64,000 nucleotides of DNA from Pardosa pseudoannulata (lineage: Eukaryota; Arthropoda; Arachnida; Araneae; Lycosidae). The notes under the pieces are model-generated. The model was not told where the DNA came from. It ran no database searches and worked only from the letters and a program-made list of their open reading frames with translations. Positions 48,836-60,617 of the stretch are shown in pieces. Both the position numbers and the translations under genes were made by a program. The stretch is taken from assembly GCA_032207245.1 (NCBI GenBank), contig CM063499.1, positions 76,547,020 to 76,611,019 on the forward strand, in the 5' to 3' direction. Position 1 is the first letter of the stretch. Each line of letters starts with the position of its first letter.

Positions 48836-49011
48836 TCACACTATAGAAGAGCATTCGGATCAAATTGTATACATATATAGGAGAACCCGATTGACTTTAA
48901 GCGAAATCAATTAACCGACCAGAACTGTAGTGCTACGTTATCACGATCGAGAGAGATTTTTTATCGACTTCGTATGCTATTACCACATGGAAACTCGACA
49001 AAGTTAGCTAT
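48836..49011. other. Unassigned sequence
   Basis: Short spacer with no recognised content. Confidence 0.5.
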
Positions 49012-49180
49012 AAGGTGATTTCACGCAGTAAGGCACATTCTCAAATTATGAGAATTCTGGCTTTAGTTTCAAACAGAAGGGCAGTTTATTGTTTGTCTAT
49101 TGGCTGTTGTAAACATGAAAATGAATGGAAAGGGAATTATAGTAATTCGTGACGTTGCGACAAACTGCCTTATTCTATTG
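49012..49180 (+). mobile_element. Short MITE, third copy
   Basis: AAGGTGATTTCACGCAGTAA through GGCAGTTTATTGTTTGTCTA to GACGTTGCGACAAACTGCCT, as in 20800-20960 and 57852-58014. It is isolated from the segmental duplication, so the motif is an independent mobile repeat. Confidence 0.65.
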
Positions 49181-49550
49181 GTTGACTCTTTTAAATCAGT
49201 AAGGTAGCATACACAGAAGATAAAAATGGAGATAATAGATATATGAAGTATCGTCTTGGCAACGAGGGAGCAATACCTTCATATATCGACGGTAGTAATT
49301 TGTTCAATATGTGGGGCACATTAAGATACAGATTTCAGTTGACTTACAACAACAAAAAAAAACTTAAATATTCTATTATAATTGTAAAAGTTTTTTTTTT
49401 TTCAAAAAAAGTGCTGAAAATATAAGTGCTTAAAAAAAGTTAAAATAAATCAAACACAAAGAGCCTTAGTTTCAAAACTCCGGACAAAACATCAACATCG
49501 ACGAGACTATTGCAGTAGGTACAATAAAGATATAGAAAACTGTTGTAACT

Positions 49551-49772
49551 CTAGGTCTTACGAAATATTCTCTGGGACCGATAGTCCGGCAGATTTGCTG
49601 TTTCTTCGTTTCTTTGTACAAGTTTCCAAAAATGCAATGTTCTCATAGCAAGATTCCGGATGACTGCTCTAACTGGATCCATTTCAGTACCACGATGTAC
49701 TAATTCATCGATATAGTACCCTGCATATGGACAGAAGGGTTTTGTTTTGTACTGTTTGCCTCCGATTCCCAA
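49551..49772 (-). other. Open frame of 73 codons, unrecognised
   Basis: A minus-strand frame with composition less AT-driven than its surroundings (MGIGGKQYKTKPFCPYAGYY..., then DELVHRGTEMDPVRAVIRN). No domain is recognised with confidence. Its upstream side runs into a minus-strand SINE at 49806, so it has no room for more of the same protein. It may be a truncated gene relic or chance. Confidence 0.25.
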
Positions 49773-49805
49773 ACTGAGACTGCAGGCAAAAGTATGAGCC
49801 TCAGT

Positions 49806-49918
49806 TTGGGTTGGTCTGGAGAGCTACGGTTAACCGTTCAGCACTTCAGGGCGAATGAGACGGACCTACTACTTAAAGCCAATTCCGAGCGTCTACAACA
49901 TCCATGCGTCTATTGCTG
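49806..49918 (-). mobile_element. SINE family 2, 3' part, minus strand
   Basis: GGTTGGTCTGGAGAGCTACG, GGGCGAATGAGACGGACC and CCGAGCGTCTACAACATCCA are the complements of the SINE's tail, its GGTCCCGGTCTCATTAGCCC block and its GGATGTTCGTAGCCG block. The tRNA-like head is missing (5' truncation). Confidence 0.7.

Positions 49919-50799
<881 letters not shown>

Positions 50800-50869
<70 letters not shown>
50800..50869. repeat. (TA)n microsatellite, 70 bp
   Basis: An uninterrupted run of about 35 TA units. Confidence 0.97.
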
Positions 50870-50872
<3 letters not shown>

Positions 50873-51825
50873 TAAATTTTAAAAAATCTCTTGGAAATAA
50901 TATGCTAGTTCTTAAATAGCCACTGTTGAAAAAATAGATGTAAACATTGTTAAAATGATTTTTCCCAAAGTTCCCAAAATTCCAGGTTTATTCCCCAAAA
51001 TTCCCGGGTTTATTTCCCCCTCTTCAAAACTCCGGGTTTTTTACATCTCTAGTCACCACATTTTAGTCAAATTCTTTGCTCTCGTTCTTCATTGCTGCTT
51101 TGAATGCCAAAGAATGAGAGTAATCAAAGCACAATTCTTCGGGAGAAAAAAAAAAAGACAACCGTAATAACTGTGGGAAGCACTGGTGACTCCCACCACG
51201 AAAACTGCTTCAAGCCTGATTTTTATAACTCATTTTATCTGCTGCAAATAATATTTTAGCATATTGATAAGCTTACTGACCTATTCTTTCGCATTAGCGT
51301 GCAGTTAACATGAGAAAGAAGTTAACTATCGTCATAAAAAAAATAATAAAAACGCTTAAATTACAACTCTAAGCATCTCCAACTGAACTAAACTTAACAG
51401 AAATGAACTCTTACTGGAGGGGGAGGGGGGGTACAACCTGTTAAACACATCTTCCAACTGAACTCATATTTGGGAAAAACACAGCATGACATACGCCAAC
51501 AAGCCCTACAAGATGCAAGTTCAACTGGATTCTCTGGGCCGAGGCAACACCTAAAGAGAGAAGGCCTGAGCACAGTTTCTCAGAAAATGTGATGACGTAG
51601 TGACATTAGGCTGACAACATTCTGTTACTCTGACCAGAAACTTCCAAGTTATCACTTTTCCAATTATTTCCGCCGCCAAATGCAAAATCAACATATATGT
51701 AAGGAATATGCGTATTGTAAACGTTGGTGGAATTCGTTTCCTGAGCGGGGGATATGAGAGTTCCTTTGTGCTTACTTTGAGTATGCGAATTCAATTTCTG
51801 TATATTTCGGTTAATTTTTTTAATA
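50870..51825. other. Unassigned sequence with a short degenerate tandem repeat
   Basis: Near 50967-51020, CCCAAAGTTCCCAAAATTCC, TTCCCCAAAATTCCCGGG and TTTATTTCCCCC form a rough 18-22-bp repeat ending in TTTACATCTCTAG, which resembles the end of some hAT elements; no partner end was confirmed. A G-rich run (GGAGGGGGAGGGGGGG) lies near 51418-51433. No gene is supported. Confidence 0.4.
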
Positions 51826-51980
51826 ATGCTGTTTAAATGTATTGTTCCTATTTGTAAAAGTAACTATGACTCCGAAGGTAGCAAAAAATCAGTTTTCTCG
51901 TTTCCAAGAAAAGAAATTTTGTGACAAAAGTGGATTAACTCGATTCCTAGAAAAGCCTGATTATGAACAAGAATTGTCAT
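51826..51980 (+). pseudogene. Decayed THAP-type zinc-finger first exon
   Basis: From ATG 51826 the frame reads MLFKCIVPICKSNYDSEG, then KKSVFSFPRKEIL, a stop, QKWINSIPRK, and after a frameshift PDYEQELSC up to a consensus donor GTAAGT at 51981. The pattern Cys-X4-Cys, SxFxFPxxxxLxxKWIxxIPR is the first half of the THAP domain, a C2CH DNA-binding finger found in host proteins and P-element-type transposases. The second Cys and the His would lie in a later exon, which was not found. One stop and one frameshift make this copy non-functional unless they are sequencing errors. An hAT element sits 118 bp downstream, in what would be the intron. Confidence 0.6.
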
Positions 51981-52322
51981 GTAAGTAAACTATTGTTATT
52001 TACAATTTTTAAGCATAAGATATAAGATTAAACCCCTACTTAAAAAGTAGTTTTACAGCAGTTAACTATTAACTAGTTAAGTTTTTTTACAGTTACTCTA
52101 GATCAGGGGTAGGCAAAGCGGTGCCCGCGGGCGCCCCCGATCGATTTTTAATGCGCCCTCGCTGGACTAAAGTAAATGTATGATAGCCAGAGTGATTTAC
52201 TTACTCTTGTCAAACGGCGATATACAGCAAATAGTCAGTTTTGTTTAGGATTGTGCATAGATTATCAGTTTGCTAACCTTGAGCGTATCTAATAACACGC
52301 ACGTATTTCTTGTTAGGCCCTT

Positions 52323-53856
52323 AATCTGGGAGTTGCGGTTCGTACCGCAAGTGCGGTATGACGTAGTCGCGGAAACTTGGCCTAACGATACCTAGTTGCC
52401 GCAACTAAGCTCAAACCGTACTCTGGGAGCACGGAAACGAAGGTGCGGTAACTAGCTTACTATCGAGTTTGAGAAATAAATCCCGCCTTTGGGCTGGGCT
52501 TATTTTAGAGGCGGAGTTTAATGGGATCTTCTACTTTGCACCATTTAAACCAATCAGAAATTTAGAATTATAATTCTGATTTTCAGTTTCGGCAACAGCA
52601 ATGTTTGTAAATATAAACAAATAAATAATTCGCATTTTTCTTTGCATGCGTACGGTATTGATAAAAGTGGCATCCAAATCTCAAGAGTTTAAATCGAAGA
52701 GATTGTCTCACGGAAACTTTTACCCATGATTAGTTTTATGGAGCATTATTATATACAGTATGGAATTTTATTAAGCATATAGAGGCGCTTTCCATAGGTT
52801 TGGTTTGGAGTGCTACGGTCTACTTTTTGCAACACGAGTGCTAATGAGACCGGGACCTGCAGCTTAATTGACCTGCAGTTGAATTTTCTGGGTTTCTGCA
52901 AGTTACATTCTCTTACAGATATATTTTATACATTACAATTATGATGGAATGCATAAAAATGATGTAACTGATGAATATTATGATGTAAATATTACTGCAT
53001 TGAGATCATTGATAAAAAACTTGATAAAAAGTTATATTTGTACTGAAAAAAACTGTAAAATGATAGTTATTCCATCAAAATTTATCATATTACTACTATA
53101 TATTAATACCTAAAATCTAAACATCAATGTTTTGTTTTGAACACAGTTATTAAAATATATAAAATGCAAGAAATTAAAATTTGAAAATCACAATATGAAA
53201 ATTATGGTTATGATGAAAATAAAAGATATAAATATGATGAAAATTAAAGATAAATAATATTTAAATCATACTTTGATAGTATTTTAAAAACAGTTTTATT
53301 ATATGTAAACACAAATTTTGGGTTCAGACTAACATCACAGGTATCCATGAAGATTGTAAATTTTGTGCTTAAAATATGTAAAATAAAAGTCGAAAGTTAT
53401 AAAGGCTTCGATCTTTTTATTACTTAGCATTGTTAACAAGATTTCTATTAGTATGAAAAACATAAAATATAAGATCAAAACTGAAGATACAGAATATTTA
53501 CATCATACTTTTATACTGCTCTAAATTCAGCATTAATATATTTAAAAACAACTTTTTAGTTCATACTTTTAATATGAGTGGTATCCGTGGAGATGGTATG
53601 GAACATTTTGGCAAAACAAGCATATTTTTCCTGAGCTATATATTCGTAACTCAAATAAGCCGCCATGTTTTCTTACTATCGGGAAGTTCTCTCTACCAAA
53701 TTTGCTGCCGGAAAGTTTCCGCAACCTGTAGCTATCGGCAACTTTCCGCATGTAACCCCAGAGTACCGAAGTATCGTTTGCTCTCAAAATTTTCGGGAGC
53801 TGACGTCAACTTGACGTCATACCGCACTTGCGGTACGAACCGCAACTCCCAGAGTA
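52323..53856. mobile_element. TIR element nested inside the hAT (1.53 kb)
   Basis: Inverted ends of about 42 bp contain TCTGGGAGTTGCGGTTCGTA and TGCGGTATGACGT, nearly identical on the two sides. An 8-bp target duplication AGGCCCTT lies at 52315-52322 and 53857-53864. Each end contains the hairpin ACCGCA-AG-TGCGGT. More distant inverted similarity continues inward (GCGGAAACTT at the left, AAGTTTCCGC and AACTTTCCGC at the right). No transposase was found. The 8-bp target fits hAT, P or Merlin types; the ends do not decide. Confidence 0.8.
52798..52870 (-). mobile_element. SINE family 2 fragment nested in the nested element
   Basis: GTTTGGTTTGGAGTGCTACG, then GCAACACGAGTGCTAATGAG and ACCGGGACCTGCAGCTTAA are the complement of the 3' end of the SINE at 17738. 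Only the 3' third is present, a usual outcome of incomplete reverse transcription. Confidence 0.8.
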
Positions 53857-53957
53857 AGGCCCTTCGTGTGTGATCGTATTTCGAATAGACCACGAGTAGA
53901 CCGTGAATTTAAAACTACCAAGTAATCCGAAATAATTCTTTTCTTTCAAAACCCTTC

Positions 53958-55780
53958 ATGGATAAATGTAAAAGAAAAAGAACATATTATTTTAACTATG
54001 AATGGGAACATCTATATTGTTTCGTTGATTACAAAGGAAAGTGTATTTGTTTGTTGTGTAATAATAGTGTTGCGATCCCAAGAAAAGTAATATTGAATGA
54101 CATTTTAAGACCGTTCATACCAATTTTGATAGTGACTATCCAATGAACCCTGAAATTAGAAGAAAAAATTATTTCTTTAAAATCTTCAATAACTAACCAG
54201 CAAAGTTTTTTTACTAAACCACTGCAACAACATAAAGCAGCAACGATCGCGTCATATAAAATATCGCATTTGCTAGCTAAGAATAAAAAACCATGTACAG
54301 ATGGAGAATTAGTGAAAGAAGCCATGTTAGAAGCTGCTGGTTCACTTTTTGAAGAATTTAAAAATAAAAAAGAAACAGTTTCAGCTATAAACACGTTGCA
54401 ATTATCAGCACGAACTGTTACTAGAAGAATTGAAGTAATTGCGGAGAATTTGGAGGCAGAATTAGCAAATAATATGGAAAATTGCATTTTCTTTTCGCTA
54501 CAGATGGATGAATCGACAGAAGTGGCAAATATATCACAATTAGCGATTTGCGCGAAGATGGTATTTTCTGATTTTACAACAAAAGAAGAATTCCTTAAAG
54601 TTGTGTCATTAAAGTTAAGCACCAGAGGAGAAGATATCTTTTATACTTTTAAAAAGTATATAACAGATGTACAATTACCTATACAAAAGTTATCGTCAAT
54701 TACAACAGACGGGGCACCAGTGATTACTGGTAAGAAAAAAGGATTCATTGCCTTATGTAGACAGGATTCCTTATTCCCTAAATTTATTTCTTATCATTAC
54801 CTCATACATCCAGGAAATGTTATGCTCAAAAAACAATCGGTTTTCAACACGTATTTACGATAGTAACAAAAATTATTAATTCCATAAGATCGGGAGCTAT
54901 GCAACACCGACTGTTTAAATTACTTTTAGAAGATGAGGACGTTCAGTTCACAGATCTTTTACATACTGAAGTGAGGTGGCTGAGCAGAAGTAAAATACTT
55001 GAGCGGTTTATCATGCCTTTGCCACAAATAAAGGAATTTATTTCATCAAGAGGCGATTTTTACGAACAATTAGAAAATAAGGATTGGCTAATCGACCTCG
55101 GATTTCTGACAGATATAACGGCAAAGTTAAATTAAATTTAAAAATACAAGGGAAAAATCAGCATATCGCTGACATGATTAGTGCAGTATATGCATTCAAA
55201 TGCAAGTTAGTGTTGTTGAAATCCCATCTATTGAAAAAATCATTATCACATTTCCCAAATATAAAATATACTGTTGAGTTTAAATTTGAATAATGAAAAT
55301 TTTACGGCTACATCATATTTAGAAATTATAGATAAGCTAATAGAAGAGTTTTCTTCTAGATTTGAAGATTTTGCAGCATTAGAACCCGTTCTAAGATGTT
55401 TCATAAATCCATTCAATGTTACTGAAGATGATGTCCTTGAAATAGTGTATTACGAGCTTCATAATATCGATAACCTAAAATTAGAAATAAAAAACTTGCA
55501 AAGTGATATTTTAAAAGAGCATAGTAATGATAAAATGTTTTGGAACTTAGTCGATGAAAATAAGTATCCTATTTTAAGGAAATGTGCGCTAAAAATTTAT
55601 TTATATTGTTCAACAACATACAATTGCGAGTCTTTGTCTCTCAAATATGAAATATTTGAAATCAAAATACCTAACAAAGCTTAAAGACTCATATTTGGAT
55701 AATTGTTTAAGGACCGGGAACTCTAAATATATCCCCAATTATAAGATATTAGCTGAAAATATGGACACCTAAGTTTCACA
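53958..55780 (+). pseudogene. hAT transposase (GTF2IRD2/ZBED-related), frameshifted
   Basis: Remains of a transposase of the animal hAT group related to domesticated GTF2IRD2, ZBED5 and FAM200-like genes. The head (53958-54146) has KCICLLCNNSVAIPRK, the CxxC half of a BED-like finger; the His half is lost to a frameshift. The main frame (54270-54863) has LQLSARTVTRRIE, then the first catalytic region LQMDESTEVA and the second ITTDGAPV. Shifted frames continue with HTEVRWLSRSKILERF (54960-55010) and KMFWNLVDENKYPILRKCAL (about 55537-55590). They end with CESLS, where hAT proteins have CESAFS with the last catalytic Glu, and a further shift gives LDNCLRTGNSKYIPNY up to about 55760. At least four frame changes rule out a working enzyme unless some are assembly errors. 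Confidence 0.88.
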
Positions 55781-56331
55781 CTAAATTACATGTATCTGTA
55801 AGAATACTACGCCATATCAATAGCAGGTATGCAGTAGATGTGAAGTTCTTTCGAAGAAACACTCGAAATGCCAGAGGCTGACTCGTTTATTAAAATAACA
55901 TTAAGAACTGTACATTACTTCGTAGCAATTTGCTACCTACAAATAAACAGTTTGCAGAACGGACATCCCTTATAGGGCGTCCACGAAAGAGCATCCAGGC
56001 TTGCATTTGCCGGCGGCTTAAATACAGTCTTCACTTACTACATAACAGTCACGTGCTATCGGAAGTTTAACATGCCGCCCGGTGAAGTGGAGTAGAAGAA
56101 TTATCTCCACTGGTTTGGAGGTTTGACGTCATTAATCTTTACCGGGAGCGATTTCTTAACCGGAGGGAAAACACCTTCCAGGTATGCAGTATGACATCAG
56201 TATCATTATGTATGACATCAACAAAATAAAGTTATAAAAAATCTAATTTTTTAATACTTATTTATACTTGTTGATTATCTATAAAATATGCGCCCTTAAG
56301 GACAAACAGGTTGCTGACTCCTGCTCTAGAT

Positions 56332-57782
56332 TATAGACAGTACTTTTGTTTTGACTAACGTAGATGAAGAAATTTGACGAATAAATAAGAATATTCTTTG
56401 TTTTTTCACATATATATTAAAAATTATTCAATTATTAAAAATGTAGTTTTTCATAAATAAATAATACTAGCAAATTTTACAATGCAATATTACAATTTCT
56501 TTAGAATAAACTACTTAAGTAAAATTGTGTTAAAAACATGTTAAATATCGTATTTTTTTTCTAAATTGAGTAAAAAGAAACAGTTCAAAATATAATGTAG
56601 TATAAACTTTTATATCATTAAAACGTCATTTAAAATTAGATATTTTGATAATAAATTGATTAATGTTTGATATTTGAAAAATATTCCTATCTGTATAGAC
56701 GATTGAAATTTTTTTTTGTTCATTTGTAAAGCAACTAAAAGAATTTAGTAATTATATATTATATATCATTGAAGTTGACATTTGGATGTAACCCTTTTAA
56801 TACTTTAAAAAGTATAGTGAATTTCTGTTTAGATAATTATTTTATAACATATTAAAAAACTGTTTTATTTGTAACATACTAAAGTACTGTATTTGATGTA
56901 TTAATTACTTAGGTTAATACTCATAGGTTGTAAATTGTAAATGATTTTAATATATCTTGAAAAAATTTTCTTGAAAATTTGTGTATGTATCAAGTTATCA
57001 AATATAAATAATAAACTTAAAGTCTAAATTTCTATTAATAGAATTATTAATCTGTTAATCAATAATGAAATTTTATTCTCGTGTTTAACATCAAATGTAA
57101 GAAAAAAAAAAAAAAAAAAATTCTGATTTTGTTTTGTTTTCGAGAAATAAAATTTCATTTAAATGTATGTTTTTTTTTTACCTTATTTAGTACAGTATTT
57201 ACTTATGGTTTTGCTCTTCAAAACTTGGGGGAATGTTTCTACTTGAAGTTAGATGAAATAGTTTTTAATATATATTTCCTGGATTAAATGTAGAAATTTC
57301 TTAAAATTTTATGAATGTATTTCTAAGTAGTAGAAGAAGCATAAATAATAAAATTCTAGGATGTTTTATTTTTCTTTTAAAAGTATAAACATATTTAAAT
57401 AAGTGTTTTTTTTTTAAATAATTTATAACTCTCCATTTGACATTTAATGCACTATCCATATTTTAGATAATGTATGTTAATATCTTGATTATGGGGATGA
57501 TAGGTGTTATTCTGAAAATCTGGAAGGATTATAATTTGTGCTAGAGTTAATTCTTTTTTATTAGAGAATTCAAATTTAGAGTGTATATGTTTTACAAATG
57601 TGTGTTATTTTAAGCGTAATTGATAGAGTAAACAAAAAGCAATACATTCTGTGTCTGAGAACGGTTAATGGTAATCAAAACAAATGAAATTTGCTATAAA
57701 TAATCGTCAGTAAATAATAAATCAAATTTTTTTGTTGCCGTTAAAACTACAGCTTCCACTGAATGGCTTTGATGGTCAGCCT
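56332..57782. other. AT-rich intergenic sequence
   Basis: Very AT-rich with an A tract near 57102-57120. No gene or element ends seen. Confidence 0.55.
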
Positions 57783-59190
57783 AATCTCGTGACGTCACAG
57801 TGAGTGTGCAATGGCCCTGCTGTGCTCAGGCCTTCTCTGTTGATCCGGAACTAAGGCGATTTCACACAGTAAGGCAAATTTCAATTTATGACAATTCTAG
57901 CTTTAGTTTCAAACGGAAAGGCAGTTTATTGTTTGTCTATTGGCTGTTGTAAAGCTAAAAATGAGTGGGAAGGGCATTATAGTAATTCGTGACGTTGCGA
58001 CAAATTGCTCTATTCCATGGGGATCTAAGGTTGAGGTGAAGTAAACATATCTTTAATATGGCAACACCAAAATACTGTATCTCGTTTGGCAAGTGGCAAC
58101 AGCATATGTTGTTATTTAATCCTAATCTATAGCCTCAGTCTGAATAAAATTTTCAATCTTTACGATATCCTATTTAATAAAGTCATTTTACCAATATAGA
58201 ATTCTAGTTTATGACAAGTTTTCTCAGATAATCTCAAACTGTAAATTAATCTTGGTTATTATGCTATGATTGCATATTGTATTTCTCTGTATTACTTGGG
58301 TTGTTTGTAGAATACGACCGGATTATTTGCTGAAAACGTTAATGTAACTGTTTCTTTAAGAAATTGTTTGTTTTAATTACAACTAAAGTTAAGTATTTTA
58401 AAGCTAAATATCTTTAAATTCTTAACACTTTTCAAAACAGTGGATTAAATTTTTAAAAACATTTAAAGCCTTTTGAAGTAGTTCTATAATGTGGGATTCA
58501 ATAACTGTTGAGGAAATATATTTAAAATAGACTACATACATTAGTTTCAATTTGAAATTTTTTTAATTGGACATTTTTTTATCTTGAATTCTCATGTACC
58601 ATTGTCTACATTTGATACACAATAGATGTATTTATAAGAAAGTGTAAATTATACATAGTTTAAATAAGTTTAGTAAAAGTTGGTATTCTTCAGATAGGTC
58701 AGTATATTTAGAATTTAGTCTGTATTTTATGTCATTATGTTTTTTGCATTTGTTTGTATTTTAATTTTATTTTTCTAAAATTATTTTAAAATGATAACAT
58801 TGTAAGAAACTGAAATGTGTGTAAAAAAAGCTAGAGAAATTTTTTAAAGTGTTTGTGTGTAAGAGAAAGAAATTCAATTTTTTTCTGGATATGACAATCT
58901 TTATAGTATGGTTTATAGATGTATGTCTTCAGATTGAATATTTTTCTTATTTTGCTATTTATTAGTAAGTTGCTATATAATGTTGTTCCTTTCCTATTAT
59001 AATATACAATACTTATCAGTATTTACGTATGCAATTTTTACTGTATAATCTTTATATACAATGTTTAGTATATATTGTTTCTGTCAAATTGTACATAAGA
59101 AAGAGGTGGAGTTATTTGAAATATCTTCCACGCTTAGAAATATTTTTCAGTGTTATCAATTATCATATCTTAGAACTAAACTTATCAAAT
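57783..59190 (+). repeat. Segmental duplication flank, copy 2
   Basis: Collinear with 20711-21960: GTGACGTCACAGTGAGTGTG, the short MITE at 57852-58014, TACTGTATCTCGTTTGGCAA, and on to ATCTTAGAACT. It differs by scattered substitutions and an extra segment of about 190 bp near 58705-58885. Non-coding. Confidence 0.87.
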
Positions 59191-59880
59191 TTGGCAGTTT
59201 CCAAGTTTACAGGGCCCCTGGAGCCCAGTTCAGTGGGGATGCCAAACATGGGAGATATCGCCAAATTCCAGAACCCTCTTTTCTGGCAAACTTTGCTCTT
59301 CTTTTTGGACTCTTCCCCCCCCCTTAAAAAAGGTGGGGGTGTCAATCGGTACCTTTATTTTAGAGTATTGGGAGAAATGACACGTGATTTGAATATCTGA
59401 CCCTTATTGGTTCTTGTAACTAACAATACTCCAAGACCGCTGAATATGGATTTTCTAGCGTCCATTTCTGCTGTGCTTTGAAAGTTTGTCCATTTTGCCT
59501 GAGCTCTTGTATTTTTTTTTTTTTCGTTTTTTAAATTTAAAGAAAAAGTAGCTTAGTTACAGAACTTGGGCAATAAAATTTCTGAAACAAAAAAATGAAT
59601 CTGTTAAAACTTTCAAAATGAAATTATTTATGTTCTTCAACTTGCACTATTGGAGATTTCTTTGTAAATAACAAATAATTTTTAGGCACTTTTAAAAACT
59701 TAATTCTGAAATATTGTAGGGCATTTTTTGAACATACCTTGTCTGGTTCATAATCATTAAAATGTTCCTCGGGAAGTAGGGTTTATGTTGCTATGCTGTG
59801 TATTTCAAGAAGGTCCTTATAAAAAGTTACTTTGATCCTTAGAAATCCCTTAAAAAGTCTTTAATTTTTGTTCTTAAAAA
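59191..59880. mobile_element. Inserted or replaced interval with hAT-like fragment
   Basis: It replaces the 3.5 kb that separates the flank from the zinc-finger unit in copy 1. Its left part is GC-richer and starts near ACAGGGCCCCTGGAGCCCAG, like an hAT end. Its right part (about 59650-59880) matches the right part of the element at 46186-47241 (TTGTAGGGCATTT, GGTCCTTATAAAAAGTTACT) but lacks the terminal CAGGGTTCCC. No frame in it is convincing. Confidence 0.5.
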
Positions 59881-60335
59881 ATTTATTACCTTGACGTACT
59901 GTATTGAATAATAATTATATAGTTATGTGTTATATATATTACAAAACGTTGTCTAATTATATTATGATTATAATCTTAATATCAGTAATTGGAAACTATT
60001 CAAGCTTAGAATAATATACATAATCATAAAATTTTGTAAGTTTTAGTAATGTAGAGAAGAATTTAGAAGGGTTAGCTTTATAATCACTGTTTTGAATGTC
60101 ATCAAAATCTGAAATCGTAGGTGGTAAAATCTCATTTTTATGGTTGATCCAACATATTATGGCTTAATTGTGTGTATATATTTATATGTATGTGCATGTT
60201 AGTGTAACAGTTTAAATATTTCTTTAATAATCAGTCTTAAATAATATATATTCATTAACTATTCATATGGTACCTCTGTTCCAGGTATATTATTATAATA
60301 CTTAAATGTTTTTTTCTTTTTATTTCTTAGGTATG

Positions 60336-60617
60336 TTAAGAATTTTTAAAGAAATTGCAGTATATATTTGTCTCTGTAGATGTTTGACATTTTGGCGAAG
60401 GGAAAAGATTATGCTCCTTAGTTGTCCATATTTTCTTGAAGAACGCAAGTGACATAGATACATTGATTCTGTTTTCTGGCTTTAAGAATATAGATCTGTG
60501 GTTAGCAGAGGCAGATTTAATAGGAGTAATTATTAGAAATAACAATCCAAATGCCATTTGACAAAGAAGTGTGGAACCTGAAAAATAATTATCAGTAGCT
60601 GGATTGCTTTGCACCAA
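60336..60617 (-). other. Conserved frame of unknown nature, copy 3
   Basis: A 93-codon counterpart of 25918-26199, again fully open, with three substitutions near its start (A to T, V to L, Y to H). Unrecognised. Confidence 0.3.

Larger units (their letters stand above)
52104..56323 (+). mobile_element. hAT transposon, nearly full length (4.2 kb)
   Basis: Ends CAGGGGTAGGCAAAGCGGTG and, inverted, CAGGAGTCAGCAACCTGTTT. A perfect 8-bp target duplication CTCTAGAT lies at 52096-52103 and 56324-56331. It carries a plus-strand transposase with BED-like and hAT DDE segments, now frameshifted, and another TIR element (52323-53856) inserted in its 5' untranslated region. The CAGGGGT end, 8-bp duplication and protein agree. 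Confidence 0.93.

Noticed and set aside
50934..51054. Tiny element with ATAGATGTAAAC and TTTACATCTCTA ends
   Set aside because: The end match is only about 11 bp, no target duplication is visible, and 120 bp is too short to judge.
53574..53873. 99-residue plus-strand frame and its minus-strand overlap
   Set aside because: It crosses the inverted end of the nested TIR element and has no domain.
54029..54622. 197-residue minus-strand frame
   Set aside because: It is antisense to the hAT transposase, whose plus-strand motifs are clear.
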